A DNA stretch of 64,000 bases, from contig NZ_CP118480.1 in the NCBI RefSeq assembly GCF_030450055.1, positions 2,197,415 to 2,261,414 of the forward strand, in the 5' to 3' direction. The notes under the pieces were generated by a model, which worked only from the letters and a program-made list of their open reading frames with translations, was not told where the DNA came from and did not search any database. Each line of letters starts with the position of its first letter. The first letter of the stretch is position 1. Made by a program: the position numbers and the translations under genes. This DNA comes from Gallaecimonas kandeliae (GTDB lineage Bacteria; Pseudomonadota; Gammaproteobacteria; Enterobacterales; Gallaecimonadaceae). Shown piece after piece: positions 45,034 to 54,303 of the stretch.

Positions 45034-45752
45034 TTGCCCCCTTTCTTCATCACCAGGTCCAGGCGCCCTTCGTGGGCCGCCAGCTCGGCTTCGCTGGCCC
45101 GCAACACCTTGAGGGCGCCGGCCTCCAAGGCCAGGCGGCGGATGCCGTCACCACCGGCGTCGGCCCCGTCACCACTGCCTGCCGCCACCAGGTTGAGCTT
45201 GGTCTGGCCGCCGGTCATGGCCAGGTAGACGTCGGCCAGGATCTCGGCATCCAGCAAGGCCCCGTGCAGGGTGCGGCTGGAGTTGTCGATGAAGTAACGG
45301 TCGCAGAGCACGTCCAGGTTGTTGCGCTTGCCCGGGAACAGCTTGCGGGCCATCACCAGGGTGTCGGTGACGGAGCAGAACTCCTGGGTGGGCTGCTGCT
45401 GCGGGTTCCACATCCGGAACTCGTGGTCCATGAAGCCGATATCGAAGGGCGCGTTGTGGATCACCAGCTCGGCGCCGCGGATGAACTCGATGAACTCCTG
45501 GGCCACCTCGGCAAAGCGGGGTTTGTCACGCAGGAACTCGTCGGTGATGCCGTGGACTTCGATGGCTTCCGGGTCCACCGGCCGGTCCGGCTGGAGGTAG
45601 ACGTGGAAGTGGCGGCCGGTCAGGCGGCGGTTGATCACCTCGACGCAACCGATCTCGATGATGCGGTGTCCCTGCCAGTGGGGACCCACGTCCTGGTTCA
45701 TACCCGTAGTTTCGGTATCCAGTACCACCTGGCGGTGAATATGCTCGCTCAT
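45015..45752 (-). CDS. dnaQ: DNA polymerase III epsilon subunit (3'-5' proofreading exonuclease)
   Basis: Epsilon proofreads for the replicative polymerase. The 245-residue protein has all exonuclease motifs: ExoI VVLDTETTGM, ExoII HNAPFDIGFMDHE, ExoIII-epsilon HGALLDAEILADVYLAM, and a C-terminal tail for contact with the alpha subunit. I chose the ATG giving MSEHIHRQVVLDTETTG (45752). It is divergent from rnhA, the usual arrangement. Confidence 0.95.
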   Translation of the reverse strand: MSEHIHRQVVLDTETTGMNQDVGPHWQGHRIIEIGCVEVINRRLTGRHFHVYLQPDRPVDPEAIEVHGITDEFLRDKPRFAEVAQEFIEFIRGAELVIHNAPFDIGFMDHEFRMWNPQQQPTQEFCSVTDTLVMARKLFPGKRNNLDVLCDRYFIDNSSRTLHGALLDAEILADVYLAMTGGQTKLNLVAAGSGDGADAGGDGIRRLALEAGALKVLRASEAELAAHEGRLDLVMKKGGKCLWRE

Positions 45753-45829
45753 GTTGTCCTTGGGTTTGCTGATGGGCGCCTGGCAGGGCACACTTGGCTC
45801 ATTAGCCGCATCTTACCAACGAAAGACCC

Positions 45830-46294
45830 GTGCAAAAACAGATCACCCTCTATACCGACGGCTCCTGCCTCGGCAACCCCGGCCCTGGCGGCTATGGGGT
45901 CCTATTGCGTTATCGGCAGCATGAGAAATGCTTGAGCCAAGGCTACCGCCTGACCACCAACAACCGCATGGAGCTGCTGGCCGCCATCGTCGGCCTGGAG
46001 GTGCTCAAGGAGCCCTGCACCATCGACATCTGGACCGACAGCCAGTACGTGCGCCAGGGCATCACCCAGTGGATGGCCGGCTGGAAGAAGAACGGCTGGC
46101 GCACCGCCGCCCGCCAACCGGTGAAAAACCAGGATCTCTGGCAGCGCCTCGACAAGGCCCAGGCCCCGCACCAAATCAGCTGGCACTGGGTCAAGGGCCA
46201 CTCTGGCCACCCGGAGAACGAAAAGGTGGACCAGTTGGCCCGGGCCGCCGCCGAGTCCAATACTTTACTGGAAGACAGCGGCTTCGAGGGCTGA
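45830..46294 (+). CDS. rnhA: Ribonuclease HI
   Basis: RNase HI degrades the RNA strand of RNA-DNA hybrids, such as R-loops and Okazaki primers. The 154-residue protein has the catalytic carboxylates in [29 protein letters not shown] and [12 protein letters not shown], and the GHSGHPENE histidine region. Length equals E. coli RnhA (155). Confidence 0.96.
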   Translation: MQKQITLYTDGSCLGNPGPGGYGVLLRYRQHEKCLSQGYRLTTNNRMELLAAIVGLEVLKEPCTIDIWTDSQYVRQGITQWMAGWKKNGWRTAARQPVKNQDLWQRLDKAQAPHQISWHWVKGHSGHPENEKVDQLARAAAESNTLLEDSGFEG

Positions 46295-46295
46295 G

Positions 46296-47060
46296 ATGGT
46301 CAAGGGCATCCTCTGCGACTTGGACGGTGTGGTCTACCTGCAGGAAAGGCCGCTGCCTGGCGCCTTGGATGCCATCCAGGCCCTCGGCGAACTGCCGCTG
46401 GCCTTCCTCACCAACACCACCAGCCGCAGCCCGCAAGGCCTGGCCGAGCTGCTTGGCCGCCTGGGCCTCATCGTGGCGCCAGAGCAGGTGCTGACCCCCA
46501 TCAGCCTGGCGACCCTGGAGCTTCACAAGCGCGGCATCAGCCGCATCTGGCCCCTGGTGGAGCCAGAGGCCCTGGCCGCCTTTGCAGGTTTTGAACTCAG
46601 CGACGCTCGCCCCCAAGCCCTGGTGCTGGGGGACATTGGCGCGCGCTGGGACTACGAGCTGCTGAACCGCCTCTTCAACCTGCTGAAAAGCCAGCCGGAG
46701 CTGCCCATCATCAGCCTGGGGCTCAGCACTTTCTACCAGGGCCCGGCCGGCCTCAAGCTGGACGTGGGCCCCTTCAGCAAGCTGCTCTCAGGCGCTACCG
46801 GCGCCGAGCTGGTGGTCTGCGGCAAGCCCGATCCCAGGGCCTTCGTGCTGGGGGCCGAGTTGCTGGGGCTGGCGCCTTCGGAGGTGGCCATGGTGGGGGA
46901 CGATATCCACAGCGACGTGGCGGCGGCGCAACAGGCGGGGCTCAAGGGGCTGCTGGTCAAAACCGGCAAGTTCCGCCCAGAGCAGCTGGGCGGCGAGGTG
47001 GTGCCGGACGCCGTGCTCGACAACCTGGCCGCCCTGCCCGCCTGGCTGCAGCGCCACTAG
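46296..47060 (+). CDS. HAD-superfamily subfamily IIA hydrolase (LHPP/NagD-like)
   Basis: The 254-residue phosphatase-like protein has HAD motif I DLDGVVYLQ, motif II in FLTNTTSRSP, motif III lysine in VVCGKPDPRAF and motif IV MVGDDIHSDVAAAQQAG. The cap is of the C2 type. It is like the LHPP/NagD group of small-molecule or phosphohistidine phosphatases; substrate unknown. It follows rnhA by one base, so it is co-transcribed. Confidence 0.85.
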   Translation: MVKGILCDLDGVVYLQERPLPGALDAIQALGELPLAFLTNTTSRSPQGLAELLGRLGLIVAPEQVLTPISLATLELHKRGISRIWPLVEPEALAAFAGFELSDARPQALVLGDIGARWDYELLNRLFNLLKSQPELPIISLGLSTFYQGPAGLKLDVGPFSKLLSGATGAELVVCGKPDPRAFVLGAELLGLAPSEVAMVGDDIHSDVAAAQQAGLKGLLVKTGKFRPEQLGGEVVPDAVLDNLAALPAWLQRH

Positions 47061-47072
47061 CAGGGCCCTTCC

Positions 47073-47813
47073 TCAGCCCTTGGCGCCAGAAGAACCTTGC
47101 CTTGCCACCCTTCCGGTCACAGGGCCGGCGATGGGGGATACCACCCGCACCTTGCGCCTGTTCAGGGCCGGGCTGGCAATCGCCGGCAGGCTGCGCTTGC
47201 GGGCCACCAGCACATAGACGGCGCCGAGGAAGTGGGCGTAGTTCTCGCCCATGGCTTCCAGCCACTGGGGGCTCTTGGACAAGGAGGGGCCGAACAGCAG
47301 CCGCTCGTCGCTCAAGATCTCAAAGCCCAGCAGCGCCAGCCAGTCCTTGATGCGCAGCGGGTGGTAGAAGCGGCCGTCGAAGGGTGGCGTCTTCTTCCAG
47401 AAGCCGCAAAGGTTCAGCAGGGAGAGGGGGTTGAAGCCGGTCAGCACCAGGTGGCCGCCGTCCACCAGCACCCTTTGCGCTTCGCGCATCAGCTGGTGGG
47501 GATCGCTGCTGTATTCGAGGTTGTGGGACAGCACCAGCACGTCGACGCTGCGCTCCTGCAGCGGCAGCTCGGGGCCGGCATACAGTACCTGCCCTGCCCC
47601 GCCCAGTTGCCAATGGCGCTGCACCCGGGCCGCCGAGGTGTCGAAGGCGCCGGCCAGGGGCCCCAGCTTGACCAGGTAATAGCCGTAGAAACGCGGCCAC
47701 CAGAGGCTGAGCCGGCAGGCTTCCTGTTCGAGCAACCAGTCGCCGTCCTTGAGACTTTGCCAGGACTGGGGCATGGTGCCGCTGTGATCTCGGGTAACGG
47801 GTTTGAACAGCAT
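47073..47813 (-). CDS. SAM-dependent methyltransferase (YafS-like)
   Basis: The 246-residue class I methyltransferase-like protein has SVDVLVLSHNLEYSSDPHQLMREAQRVLVDGGHLVLTGFNP in the usual order: acidic motif II strand, then motif III. It resembles YafS, whose gene lies divergent from gloB in E. coli, as here; substrate is unknown. The start is uncertain: MLFKPVTRD (47813) is chosen, with alternatives at 47825 or 47774. The C-terminal 35 residues are basic and poorly conserved. Confidence 0.75.
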   Translation of the reverse strand: MLFKPVTRDHSGTMPQSWQSLKDGDWLLEQEACRLSLWWPRFYGYYLVKLGPLAGAFDTSAARVQRHWQLGGAGQVLYAGPELPLQERSVDVLVLSHNLEYSSDPHQLMREAQRVLVDGGHLVLTGFNPLSLLNLCGFWKKTPPFDGRFYHPLRIKDWLALLGFEILSDERLLFGPSLSKSPQWLEAMGENYAHFLGAVYVLVARKRSLPAIASPALNRRKVRVVSPIAGPVTGRVARQGSSGAKG

Positions 47814-47863
47814 CTTCGCTAGCATCCGCTGGGACTGATGACACAATGCCTGGGGAGGAGCCA

Positions 47864-48649
47864 ATGAACAAGACAAGCGCCAGTGGGGATCCGGTTTTTG
47901 CCATCCCTGCCTTTAAGGATAACTACATCTGGGCCATCCGCACCGGGCCGGCCGGCCTGGCGGTGGTGGACCCGGGCGACGCCGCCGCCGTGCAGGCGGT
48001 GCTGGATGCCAAGGGCTGGACCCTCGACGCCATCCTCATCACCCACCACCACTGGGACCACACCGGCGGTATCAAAGCGCTGGTGGCCCGCCACGCCGTA
48101 CCCGTCTATGGGCCGGCCAATGAGGCCATCGAGGGCATCACTGTGCCCCTCGCAGAAGGTGATCAGGTTCAACTTCAAGGGCTTGGCCCTTTGCAGGTAC
48201 TGGCCGTTCCCGGGCATACTCTGGACCACATCGCCTATTTCGGTCAGGGAATGCTTTTTTGTGGCGATACCCTGTTCAGCGGTGGTTGCGGGCGCCTGTT
48301 CGAAGGTGATGCCGCCACCCTGTACGGCTCGCTGCAGAAACTGGCAGCGCTGCCGGACCAGACCAGGGTTTATTGCACCCATGAATACACCCAGGCCAAC
48401 CTGGGGTTTGCCTTGAAGGTCGAACCGGCCAACCAGGCATTGAAAGCGTACGCGGAGGACGTCGCCGAACTGCGCCGACAAGGCCAGCCGACACTGCCCT
48501 CCACCCTGGCGAAAGAAAAGGCCATCAATCCTTTCTTGCGCGTTGAACAGACCGCCATCAAGACAGCGGCCGAGGCCTTTGCCCAGGCCCCCTGCCAGAC
48601 GGCAGTCTCGGTTTTTGCGGCCCTGAGACGTTACAAGGACGTGAGCTGA
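47864..48649 (+). CDS. gloB: Hydroxyacylglutathione hydrolase (glyoxalase II)
   Basis: GloB hydrolyses S-lactoylglutathione in methylglyoxal detoxification. The 261-residue protein has the dinuclear metal motif ITHHHWDHTGG, then PGHTLDH, FCGDTLFSGGCGRLFEG and the late TRVYCTHEYTQANL histidine, all expected. The start at 47864 (MNKTSASGDP) is preceded by GAGGAG at good spacing, which is better than the ATG at 47846. Confidence 0.95.
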   Translation: MNKTSASGDPVFAIPAFKDNYIWAIRTGPAGLAVVDPGDAAAVQAVLDAKGWTLDAILITHHHWDHTGGIKALVARHAVPVYGPANEAIEGITVPLAEGDQVQLQGLGPLQVLAVPGHTLDHIAYFGQGMLFCGDTLFSGGCGRLFEGDAATLYGSLQKLAALPDQTRVYCTHEYTQANLGFALKVEPANQALKAYAEDVAELRRQGQPTLPSTLAKEKAINPFLRVEQTAIKTAAEAFAQAPCQTAVSVFAALRRYKDVS

Positions 48650-48669
48650 GTACCGCCCCAACACCAAAA

Positions 48670-50262
48670 ATGACATTGATGAAAAAAACCTTATTAGCCT
48701 TGTTGCTGCCGGCCGTACTGGCCGGCTGCCAGATGACCAAAGGTGCCCAGGAAGAAGAGGCCGTGCCCGTTTCCCTGGCCACTGACACCCAGGAAGACAC
48801 CGGAGTGGCCGCCGCCGGCACAGACACCTTACCCGCCGAGCCCGAAAGCTCGGACGTGGACGTGCTGGCCGACGGCGACCAGGAAAGCCAGGCCCAGGTG
48901 GCCCCTTTCGACGACCTCTGGGACCAGATCAGCAACGACTTCAGCCTGAGTTACAACGCCCAGGAGCCGCGCATCCTCACCGAGAAGCGCTGGTTCGAGA
49001 AGCACCCCAAATACCTGGAGCGCGTCTCCCAGCGGGCCGAGCCCTTCCTCTACCTCATCACCAAAGAGCTGAAGGACGCCGGGGTACCGGCTGAGCTGGC
49101 GCTGCTGCCCATAGTGGAGAGCGCCTTCGACCCCTTCGCCTATTCCCGCGGCCGCGCCGCCGGCATGTGGCAGTTCATCAGCGGCACCGGCGACCGTTTC
49201 GGCCTGGAGCAGGATTACTGGTATGACGGCCGCCGCGACGTGCTGGCCTCCACCAAGGCCGCCGCCGCCTACCTCAAGTACCTCAACCAGATGTTCGACG
49301 GCGACTGGCTGAACGCCCTGGCCGCCTACAATTCCGGCGAAGGCCGGGTGCTCAAGGCCATAGCCCACAACAAGAAGAAGGGTAAAGCCACCGACTTCTG
49401 GGCCCTGGACCTGCCCCGCGAGACCCGCTCCTATGTGCCGCGCCTGCTGGCCCTGGTGGAGATCCTCAAGAGCGAGGAAGGCCGCAGCCACTTCAAGGCC
49501 GTGGCCAACGAGCAGCGCCTGGCCGAAGTGAAGGTCAAGAAGCAGCTGGACCTGTCCGTGGCCGCCGATCTGGCCGGCATCAGCGTCAAGAAACTGCATG
49601 CGTTGAACCCCGGTTTCAACCGCTGGGCCACCAGCCCGGACGCCACCCAGACGCTGTTGCTGCCCGTCGCCAAGGCCGACCAGTTCGAGACCCAGTTGGC
49701 CGCCCTGCCCGCCAAGGATCGCCTGCGCTGGGCCCGCCACAAGGTGCGCAGCGGCGACAGCCTGCTCAAGATCGCCCACGAGTACGAGACCGACGTCGCT
49801 TCCCTGCGCAAGGCCAACAACATCAAGGGCAACATGATCCGGGTCGGCCAGGAGATGATGATCCCCCTGTCCAGCCAGGCCCTGGCCGACGGCAGGCCCA
49901 GCCAGGCCGTGGCCAACCGCCGCGCCACCATCACCCACAAGGTGCAAAGCGGCGAGAGCCTCTGGACCATAGCCCACAAGTACAACGTCTCCACCGCCGA
50001 TCTGGCCAAGTGGAACGGCATGAAGAAGACCGACACCCTGTCGCTGAACCGCAAGCTGACCGTCTGGCTGACCAGCGCCCAGCCGTCCGGTGTCAGCCGC
50101 AACGTCAGCTACAAGGTGCGCCGCGGCGACTCCCTGTCCCTCATCGCCAGCAAGTTCAAGGTGTCCGTTGCCGACCTGCGCAAATGGAACCAGTTGGACG
50201 ACAACGGCTACCTGCAGCCGGGCCAGGTGCTCAAACTGCTGGTGGACGTGACCCGCAGCTGA
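48670..50262 (+). CDS. mltD: Membrane-bound lytic murein transglycosylase D with LysM repeats
   Basis: MltD cleaves peptidoglycan glycan strands, forming anhydromuramic ends. The 530-residue precursor has a lipoprotein signal with the lipobox LAGC, an SLT/lysozyme-like domain with the catalytic Glu in LLPIVESAFDPFAYSRGRAAGMWQF and NALAAYNSGEGRVLKA, and three C-terminal LysM repeats (starting HKVRSGDSLLKIA, HKVQSGESLWTIA and YKVRRGDSLSLIA) that bind peptidoglycan. The start may instead be the ATG at 48679. It lies 20 bp after gloB, the same order as in E. coli. Confidence 0.94.
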   Translation: MTLMKKTLLALLLPAVLAGCQMTKGAQEEEAVPVSLATDTQEDTGVAAAGTDTLPAEPESSDVDVLADGDQESQAQVAPFDDLWDQISNDFSLSYNAQEPRILTEKRWFEKHPKYLERVSQRAEPFLYLITKELKDAGVPAELALLPIVESAFDPFAYSRGRAAGMWQFISGTGDRFGLEQDYWYDGRRDVLASTKAAAAYLKYLNQMFDGDWLNALAAYNSGEGRVLKAIAHNKKKGKATDFWALDLPRETRSYVPRLLALVEILKSEEGRSHFKAVANEQRLAEVKVKKQLDLSVAADLAGISVKKLHALNPGFNRWATSPDATQTLLLPVAKADQFETQLAALPAKDRLRWARHKVRSGDSLLKIAHEYETDVASLRKANNIKGNMIRVGQEMMIPLSSQALADGRPSQAVANRRATITHKVQSGESLWTIAHKYNVSTADLAKWNGMKKTDTLSLNRKLTVWLTSAQPSGVSRNVSYKVRRGDSLSLIASKFKVSVADLRKWNQLDDNGYLQPGQVLKLLVDVTRS

Positions 50263-50276
50263 TTGAACCCCAAGCA

Positions 50277-50302
50277 AAAAGGCCCGCAATCGCGGGCCTT
50301 TT
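50277..50302 (+). terminator. Rho-independent terminator after mltD
   Basis: Arms AAAAGGCCCGC and GCGGGCCTTTT flank a 4-base loop. It lies 15 bp after the mltD stop codon. Confidence 0.85.
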
Positions 50303-50383
50303 ACTTTTTGTCGGATCGCCTCTTTGCAGGGCGGCCAAGGACGTCAATACTGGCCTAAATTCACAACCACAAGAGATTTGCCT

Positions 50384-51880
50384 GTGAGAACGTTGCTACT
50401 GAGCCTGGCCCTGGTGCTGACCCCGGCCCTGGCCCAAGCCGCCGACAAGGAAAAAGCCCCGGCCCCCGCGCCCCAGGTCAAGGAAGAGAAGGTCGTCACC
50501 GAACACAGCGTCCGCATCAAGGGCAGCAAGCTGAGCTACCACGCCACCACCGGCACCCTGGTGCTCAAGAACGAGGACGGCAAGCCCCGCGCCAGCTTCT
50601 TCTATGTGGCCTACACCAAGGACGACGTGGACAACCCCGCCAAGAGGCCCGTGACCTTCGCCTTCAACGGCGGCCCCGGCTCCTCTTCCGTCTGGCTGCA
50701 CCTGGGCACCTTCGGCCCGCGCCGGGTGCAGTTCCCCGACGCCCAGCAGCCCGCCAACGCCCCCTTCGATCTGGTGGATAACGACGACAGCATCCTCGAC
50801 ACCACCGACTTGGTATTCATCGATCCGGTCGGCACCGGCTTCTCCAAGGCCCAGGGCGACGCCAAGGGCAAGGATTTCTGGGGCGTCAAGGCCGACAAGG
50901 TGGCCATGGCCGACTTCATCCGCCTCTGGCTGACCAAGGCCGAGCGCTGGAACTCCCCCAAATTCCTGGCCGGTGAGTCCTACGGCACCACCCGCAGTGC
51001 CGCAGTAGTGGACGAACTGGAAGGCCGCGGCGTCTACATGAACGGCGTGATCCTGGTGTCCAGCGTGCTGGATTTCAGCACCGTCGGCTTCAACCCCGGC
51101 AACGATCTGCCCTTTGTCACCTACCTGCCGTCCTACGCCGCCACGGCCTGGTACCACGACAGGCTGCCCAACAAGCCCAAGGATCTGCCCGCCTTCTTGA
51201 AGGAAGTGCGTGAATTTGCCGGCACCGACTACGCCGCCGCCCTCTTCAAGGGCGACAAGCTGGGCGCCGAGGAAAAGGCCCGCATCGCCGACAAGCTGCA
51301 CCAGTACACCGGCCTGTCCACCGACTACCTGGAGCGCACCAACCTGCGCATCGACATCATGCGCTTCACCAAGGAGCTGATGCGTGACCAGCGCCGCACC
51401 GTGGGCCGCCTCGACAGCCGCTTCGAAGGCATAGACCACGACGCCGCCGGCGAGACCTTCGAGCACGACCCCAGCTACACCGCCATCATGGGCCCCTATA
51501 CCGCCGCCTTTAACGACTACGTGCGCCGCGAACTCAACTTCAAGGACGACGACGAGTACCAGATCCTGTCCGGCAAGGTGAACATGTCCTGGGATTGGGG
51601 CCAAGGCGGCTGGCAGGGCTACACCAACGTCGCCGAAGATCTGCGCCATGCCCTCTCCACCAACACCCACCTCAAGGTGATGGTGGCCAACGGCTACTAC
51701 GATCTGGCCACCCCCTTCTTCGCCACCGAGTACACCTTCGACCACATGGGCCTGGAACCCGAGATAGCCAAGCATGTCAGCTTCAGCTACTACCCGGCCG
51801 GCCACATGATGTACGTAAACCCCGAATCCCGCGCCAAGCTCAACCAGAGGGTGCGCGACTTCATCAAAAGCGCCTACTGA
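50384..51880 (+). CDS. Periplasmic S10-family serine carboxypeptidase
   Basis: The 498-residue precursor has a signal peptide ([19 protein letters not shown]) and the alpha/beta hydrolase fold of family S10: FNGGPGSSSVWLHLG oxyanion region, FLAGESYGTTR (catalytic Ser), the Asp in NGYYDLATPF and the His in YYPAGHMMYVN. S10 carboxypeptidases remove C-terminal residues from peptides. The GTG at 50384 follows an AAGAGA element; the ATG at 50324 lies upstream of the signal peptide and is unlikely. A strong terminator follows. Confidence 0.9.
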   Translation: MRTLLLSLALVLTPALAQAADKEKAPAPAPQVKEEKVVTEHSVRIKGSKLSYHATTGTLVLKNEDGKPRASFFYVAYTKDDVDNPAKRPVTFAFNGGPGSSSVWLHLGTFGPRRVQFPDAQQPANAPFDLVDNDDSILDTTDLVFIDPVGTGFSKAQGDAKGKDFWGVKADKVAMADFIRLWLTKAERWNSPKFLAGESYGTTRSAAVVDELEGRGVYMNGVILVSSVLDFSTVGFNPGNDLPFVTYLPSYAATAWYHDRLPNKPKDLPAFLKEVREFAGTDYAAALFKGDKLGAEEKARIADKLHQYTGLSTDYLERTNLRIDIMRFTKELMRDQRRTVGRLDSRFEGIDHDAAGETFEHDPSYTAIMGPYTAAFNDYVRRELNFKDDDEYQILSGKVNMSWDWGQGGWQGYTNVAEDLRHALSTNTHLKVMVANGYYDLATPFFATEYTFDHMGLEPEIAKHVSFSYYPAGHMMYVNPESRAKLNQRVRDFIKSAY

Positions 51881-51890
51881 GCAACCAGCA

Positions 51891-51921
51891 AAAAGCCCGG
51901 CAAAAGCCGGGCTTTTTTTTT
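51891..51921. terminator. Bidirectional terminator between S10 peptidase and yhhN
   Basis: Arms AAAAGCCCGGC and GCCGGGCTTTT with a 4-base loop and a long T-run on the plus strand; an A-run gives a U-tail on the minus strand. It lies between two convergent genes. Confidence 0.85.
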
Positions 51922-51930
51922 GCGCCGTCC

Positions 51931-52548
51931 TCAGGCCAGGGACAGCACCAGCAGGTACTGGGCTGAAAAATAGGTGGCCATCACCAGCAGCTGGGCCCCC
52001 TTGAAAGGCCGGCGGAAGCGATCCAAGGCCAGCAGGCTGTCCGACAGCATGAACACCAGGGCCCCCGCCGCCGCCAGCGCCGTACCGACATTGGGTTCCC
52101 CCAGGTAGCGCTCCCCGGCCAGCCAGGCCATCGCCACTATGGCCGCCATGTAGCCGACGACGGGCCCCTTGAGGACGCCGAGGCCGGGCCAGAGCAACCA
52201 GGCCACGGGAGCGGCCGCGAGCACCAGCAAGGCCAGCCAGGGCCAGTGCGGGGCGCCGAGGCCCGGCCAGAAGGCCGCCACATAGCAAAGGTGAGCCAGC
52301 AAAAAGGCAGAGAGCCCGGCGATGAAGCGCTCCTTGGGCAGCATCAGGAAGATGTCCCCCACAGTCGACAGCGCCAGCCCTGCCAGCAGCCAGCGCCCGT
52401 AGGGGCTGCCCAGGGCACCCAGCTGCCAGGCCAGGGCCAGCAGCGCCAGCATGGCGCCGGGCTTGGTCAGGTAGAAAAGCCAGCCCCTTTGCCTATCACA
52501 GGCCCAGAGATGAGCCAGGCCCAACACCGTAAAAATCACTTTCAGCAT
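51931..52548 (-). CDS. YhhN-family integral membrane protein
   Basis: The 205-residue protein is almost wholly hydrophobic with about seven or eight membrane helices. It has the family landmarks YLTKPGAML, ALSTVGDIFLMLP and LSAFLLAHLCYVAAFW, as in YhhN/TMEM86 proteins; the eukaryotic relatives are lysoplasmalogenases that hydrolyse vinyl-ether lipids. The bacterial role is not established. It stands alone, convergent to the S10 peptidase gene. Confidence 0.85.
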   Translation of the reverse strand: MLKVIFTVLGLAHLWACDRQRGWLFYLTKPGAMLALLALAWQLGALGSPYGRWLLAGLALSTVGDIFLMLPKERFIAGLSAFLLAHLCYVAAFWPGLGAPHWPWLALLVLAAAPVAWLLWPGLGVLKGPVVGYMAAIVAMAWLAGERYLGEPNVGTALAAAGALVFMLSDSLLALDRFRRPFKGAQLLVMATYFSAQYLLVLSLA

Positions 52549-52615
52549 CCCTACTCCTGATCTGCTTTTACATACTTGGGGGTATAAAGGTTGTCCCCGT
52601 TAACGAGAAAAACGA

Positions 52616-53194
52616 ATGGAAGTGGCTCAGTTTGTCCTCGACACCCAGCTCCTGCCCGGCGGCCGCATGCCGCTCAGGGTCTTCGAGCCGCGTTACCTGC
52701 GCATGGTGGCCGACGCCATGGCCGGGCGCCGCCCCTTCGGGATCTGCATGCCCGATCCCAAGGCCGAGCCCGACACCCCGGCCCGGCTCTGCCCCCTGGG
52801 CACCCTGGTCGAAGTGGTGGATTTTTCCTCCTTGAAGGACGGGCGCCTCGGCATCATCGTCGAAGGGCGCCAGCGCTACCATATCCTCTCCAGCGAGCAG
52901 GAGGAAGACAAGCTGCATGTGGCCCAGGTGGAGCTGCTGCCCAACTGGCCGGCCGCCCCCCTGCCCACAGGGGCCGAGCCGCTGCGCGACCTCCTGAGCC
53001 AGGTGTTTGGCGAACACCCCGAGCTGGCCGAGCTCTACCCGGCGCCGCGTTTCGACGACGCCGCCTGGCTCAGCGCCCGCTGGCTCGAACTGCTGCCCCT
53101 GTCAGGGCCCGAGCGCCAGGGCCTTATCGGCGGCCAGGACTGCCAGCAGGCCCTGCGCTTCCTCTGCGATCAGCTGCGGGCCTCCTCCTCCTGA
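52616..53194 (+). CDS. LON N-terminal (substrate-binding) domain protein
   Basis: The 192-residue soluble protein consists of a stand-alone LON substrate-binding domain: LLPGGRMPLRVFEPRYLRMVADAM, GICMPD, GTLVEVVDFSSLKDGRLGIIVEGRQRY. It has no AAA+ or protease part. Such short proteins are common in gammaproteobacteria and their role is unknown. The 3' end overlaps the convergent perM-like gene by 25 bp. Confidence 0.85.
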   Translation: MEVAQFVLDTQLLPGGRMPLRVFEPRYLRMVADAMAGRRPFGICMPDPKAEPDTPARLCPLGTLVEVVDFSSLKDGRLGIIVEGRQRYHILSSEQEEDKLHVAQVELLPNWPAAPLPTGAEPLRDLLSQVFGEHPELAELYPAPRFDDAAWLSARWLELLPLSGPERQGLIGGQDCQQALRFLCDQLRASSS

Positions 53195-54198
53195 GGCAGG
53201 GCGCCCCCCAGCAGCACCGCCAGGTGCGCGCTCTTCGGGCTCGATTCCAAGGCGATCTTGATGATCATGGTCAAGGGCACCGACAGCAGCATGCCGACGG
53301 TACCCAGCAGCCAACCCCAGAACACCAAAGACAGGAACACCACCAGGGTCGAGAGCCCCAGGCCCCGGCCCATCAGCCGCGGCTCCACCAGATTGCCCAT
53401 CAATGTGTTGACCAGCAAAAAGCCCAGGGCCGCCAGGCCGGCATGGCCCAGGCCCAGCTGCACCAGGGCCAGCAGTACCGCCGGTATGGCGGCGATGATG
53501 GAGCCGATGTTGGGGATGTAGTTGAGCAGGAAGGCGAAGACCCCCCATAGCAGCGGGAAGTCCACCCCCAGGGCCCAGAGCCAGGCCCAGATCAGCAGGC
53601 CGGTAGCCAGGCTTACCAGGGTCTTGATGCCAAGGTAATGGTTCACTGAGGCGAAGAAACGGTCTATGGCCTTGTAGACATGGACGGCGCCGCCCGTGGC
53701 CTGGTGCAGCTTGCGGGGCAGCTCCTCGGCCTCGAACAGCATGAACACCACCGTCAGCAGGATCAGGAAGAAGTTGGTCAGCAGGCCGCCGAGGCTGCTC
53801 AGGGTGTTGGCGGCCAGGTTCATGGCGGCGCCGGGGTCGAGTATGGTCTGCAGCTGGTGACGGTCGAGGTTGATGTTGTGGCTGGCCAGGGTCTCTGTCA
53901 CCCAGCTGAACTGGGTCAGCAAGCGCTCACGGTAGCCGGGAATATTGGCGGAGAACTGGGTCAGGGAGCTGCCCACCAGGCCGGTCAGCATCAGCCCCAC
54001 CAGCACGATGAGGGCGATGATCAGCACCACCGCCAGGGCCCGCGGCACCTTGTAGCGGGCCAGCCAGTTCACCAGGGGGTTGCAGCTGATGGCGATGAAA
54101 GCCGACAGCAAAAAAGGCACCAGCAGCGCCAGCGACAGCTTGATGCCGGCCAGTATCACCACCAGGGCGGCCAGCCCCAGCATCCAGGAACGGGTCAT
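53170..54198 (-). CDS. perM: AI-2E family transporter (PerM-like)
   Basis: The 342-residue membrane protein has about seven or eight helices and the family features VVLIIALIVLVGLMLTGLVG, the soluble middle segment (about residues 75-130) and the conserved FPLLWGVFAFLLNYIPNIGSIIAAIPAVLLA block. PerM/TqsA proteins include antiporters and putative autoinducer-2 exporters; the substrate cannot be told from sequence. Confidence 0.88.
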   Translation of the reverse strand: MTRSWMLGLAALVVILAGIKLSLALLVPFLLSAFIAISCNPLVNWLARYKVPRALAVVLIIALIVLVGLMLTGLVGSSLTQFSANIPGYRERLLTQFSWVTETLASHNINLDRHQLQTILDPGAAMNLAANTLSSLGGLLTNFFLILLTVVFMLFEAEELPRKLHQATGGAVHVYKAIDRFFASVNHYLGIKTLVSLATGLLIWAWLWALGVDFPLLWGVFAFLLNYIPNIGSIIAAIPAVLLALVQLGLGHAGLAALGFLLVNTLMGNLVEPRLMGRGLGLSTLVVFLSLVFWGWLLGTVGMLLSVPLTMIIKIALESSPKSAHLAVLLGGALPQEEEARS

Positions 54199-54303
54199 AT
54201 CAGATCCTTCTCTTCAAGGCCGCCGGCCCCAAGGCTGCCGGCAGGGTGAGTTTCCCGGTTTTTTCCTTAATACTCAAGGACAGGCCCAGGCTTGGAGGAA
54301 GGG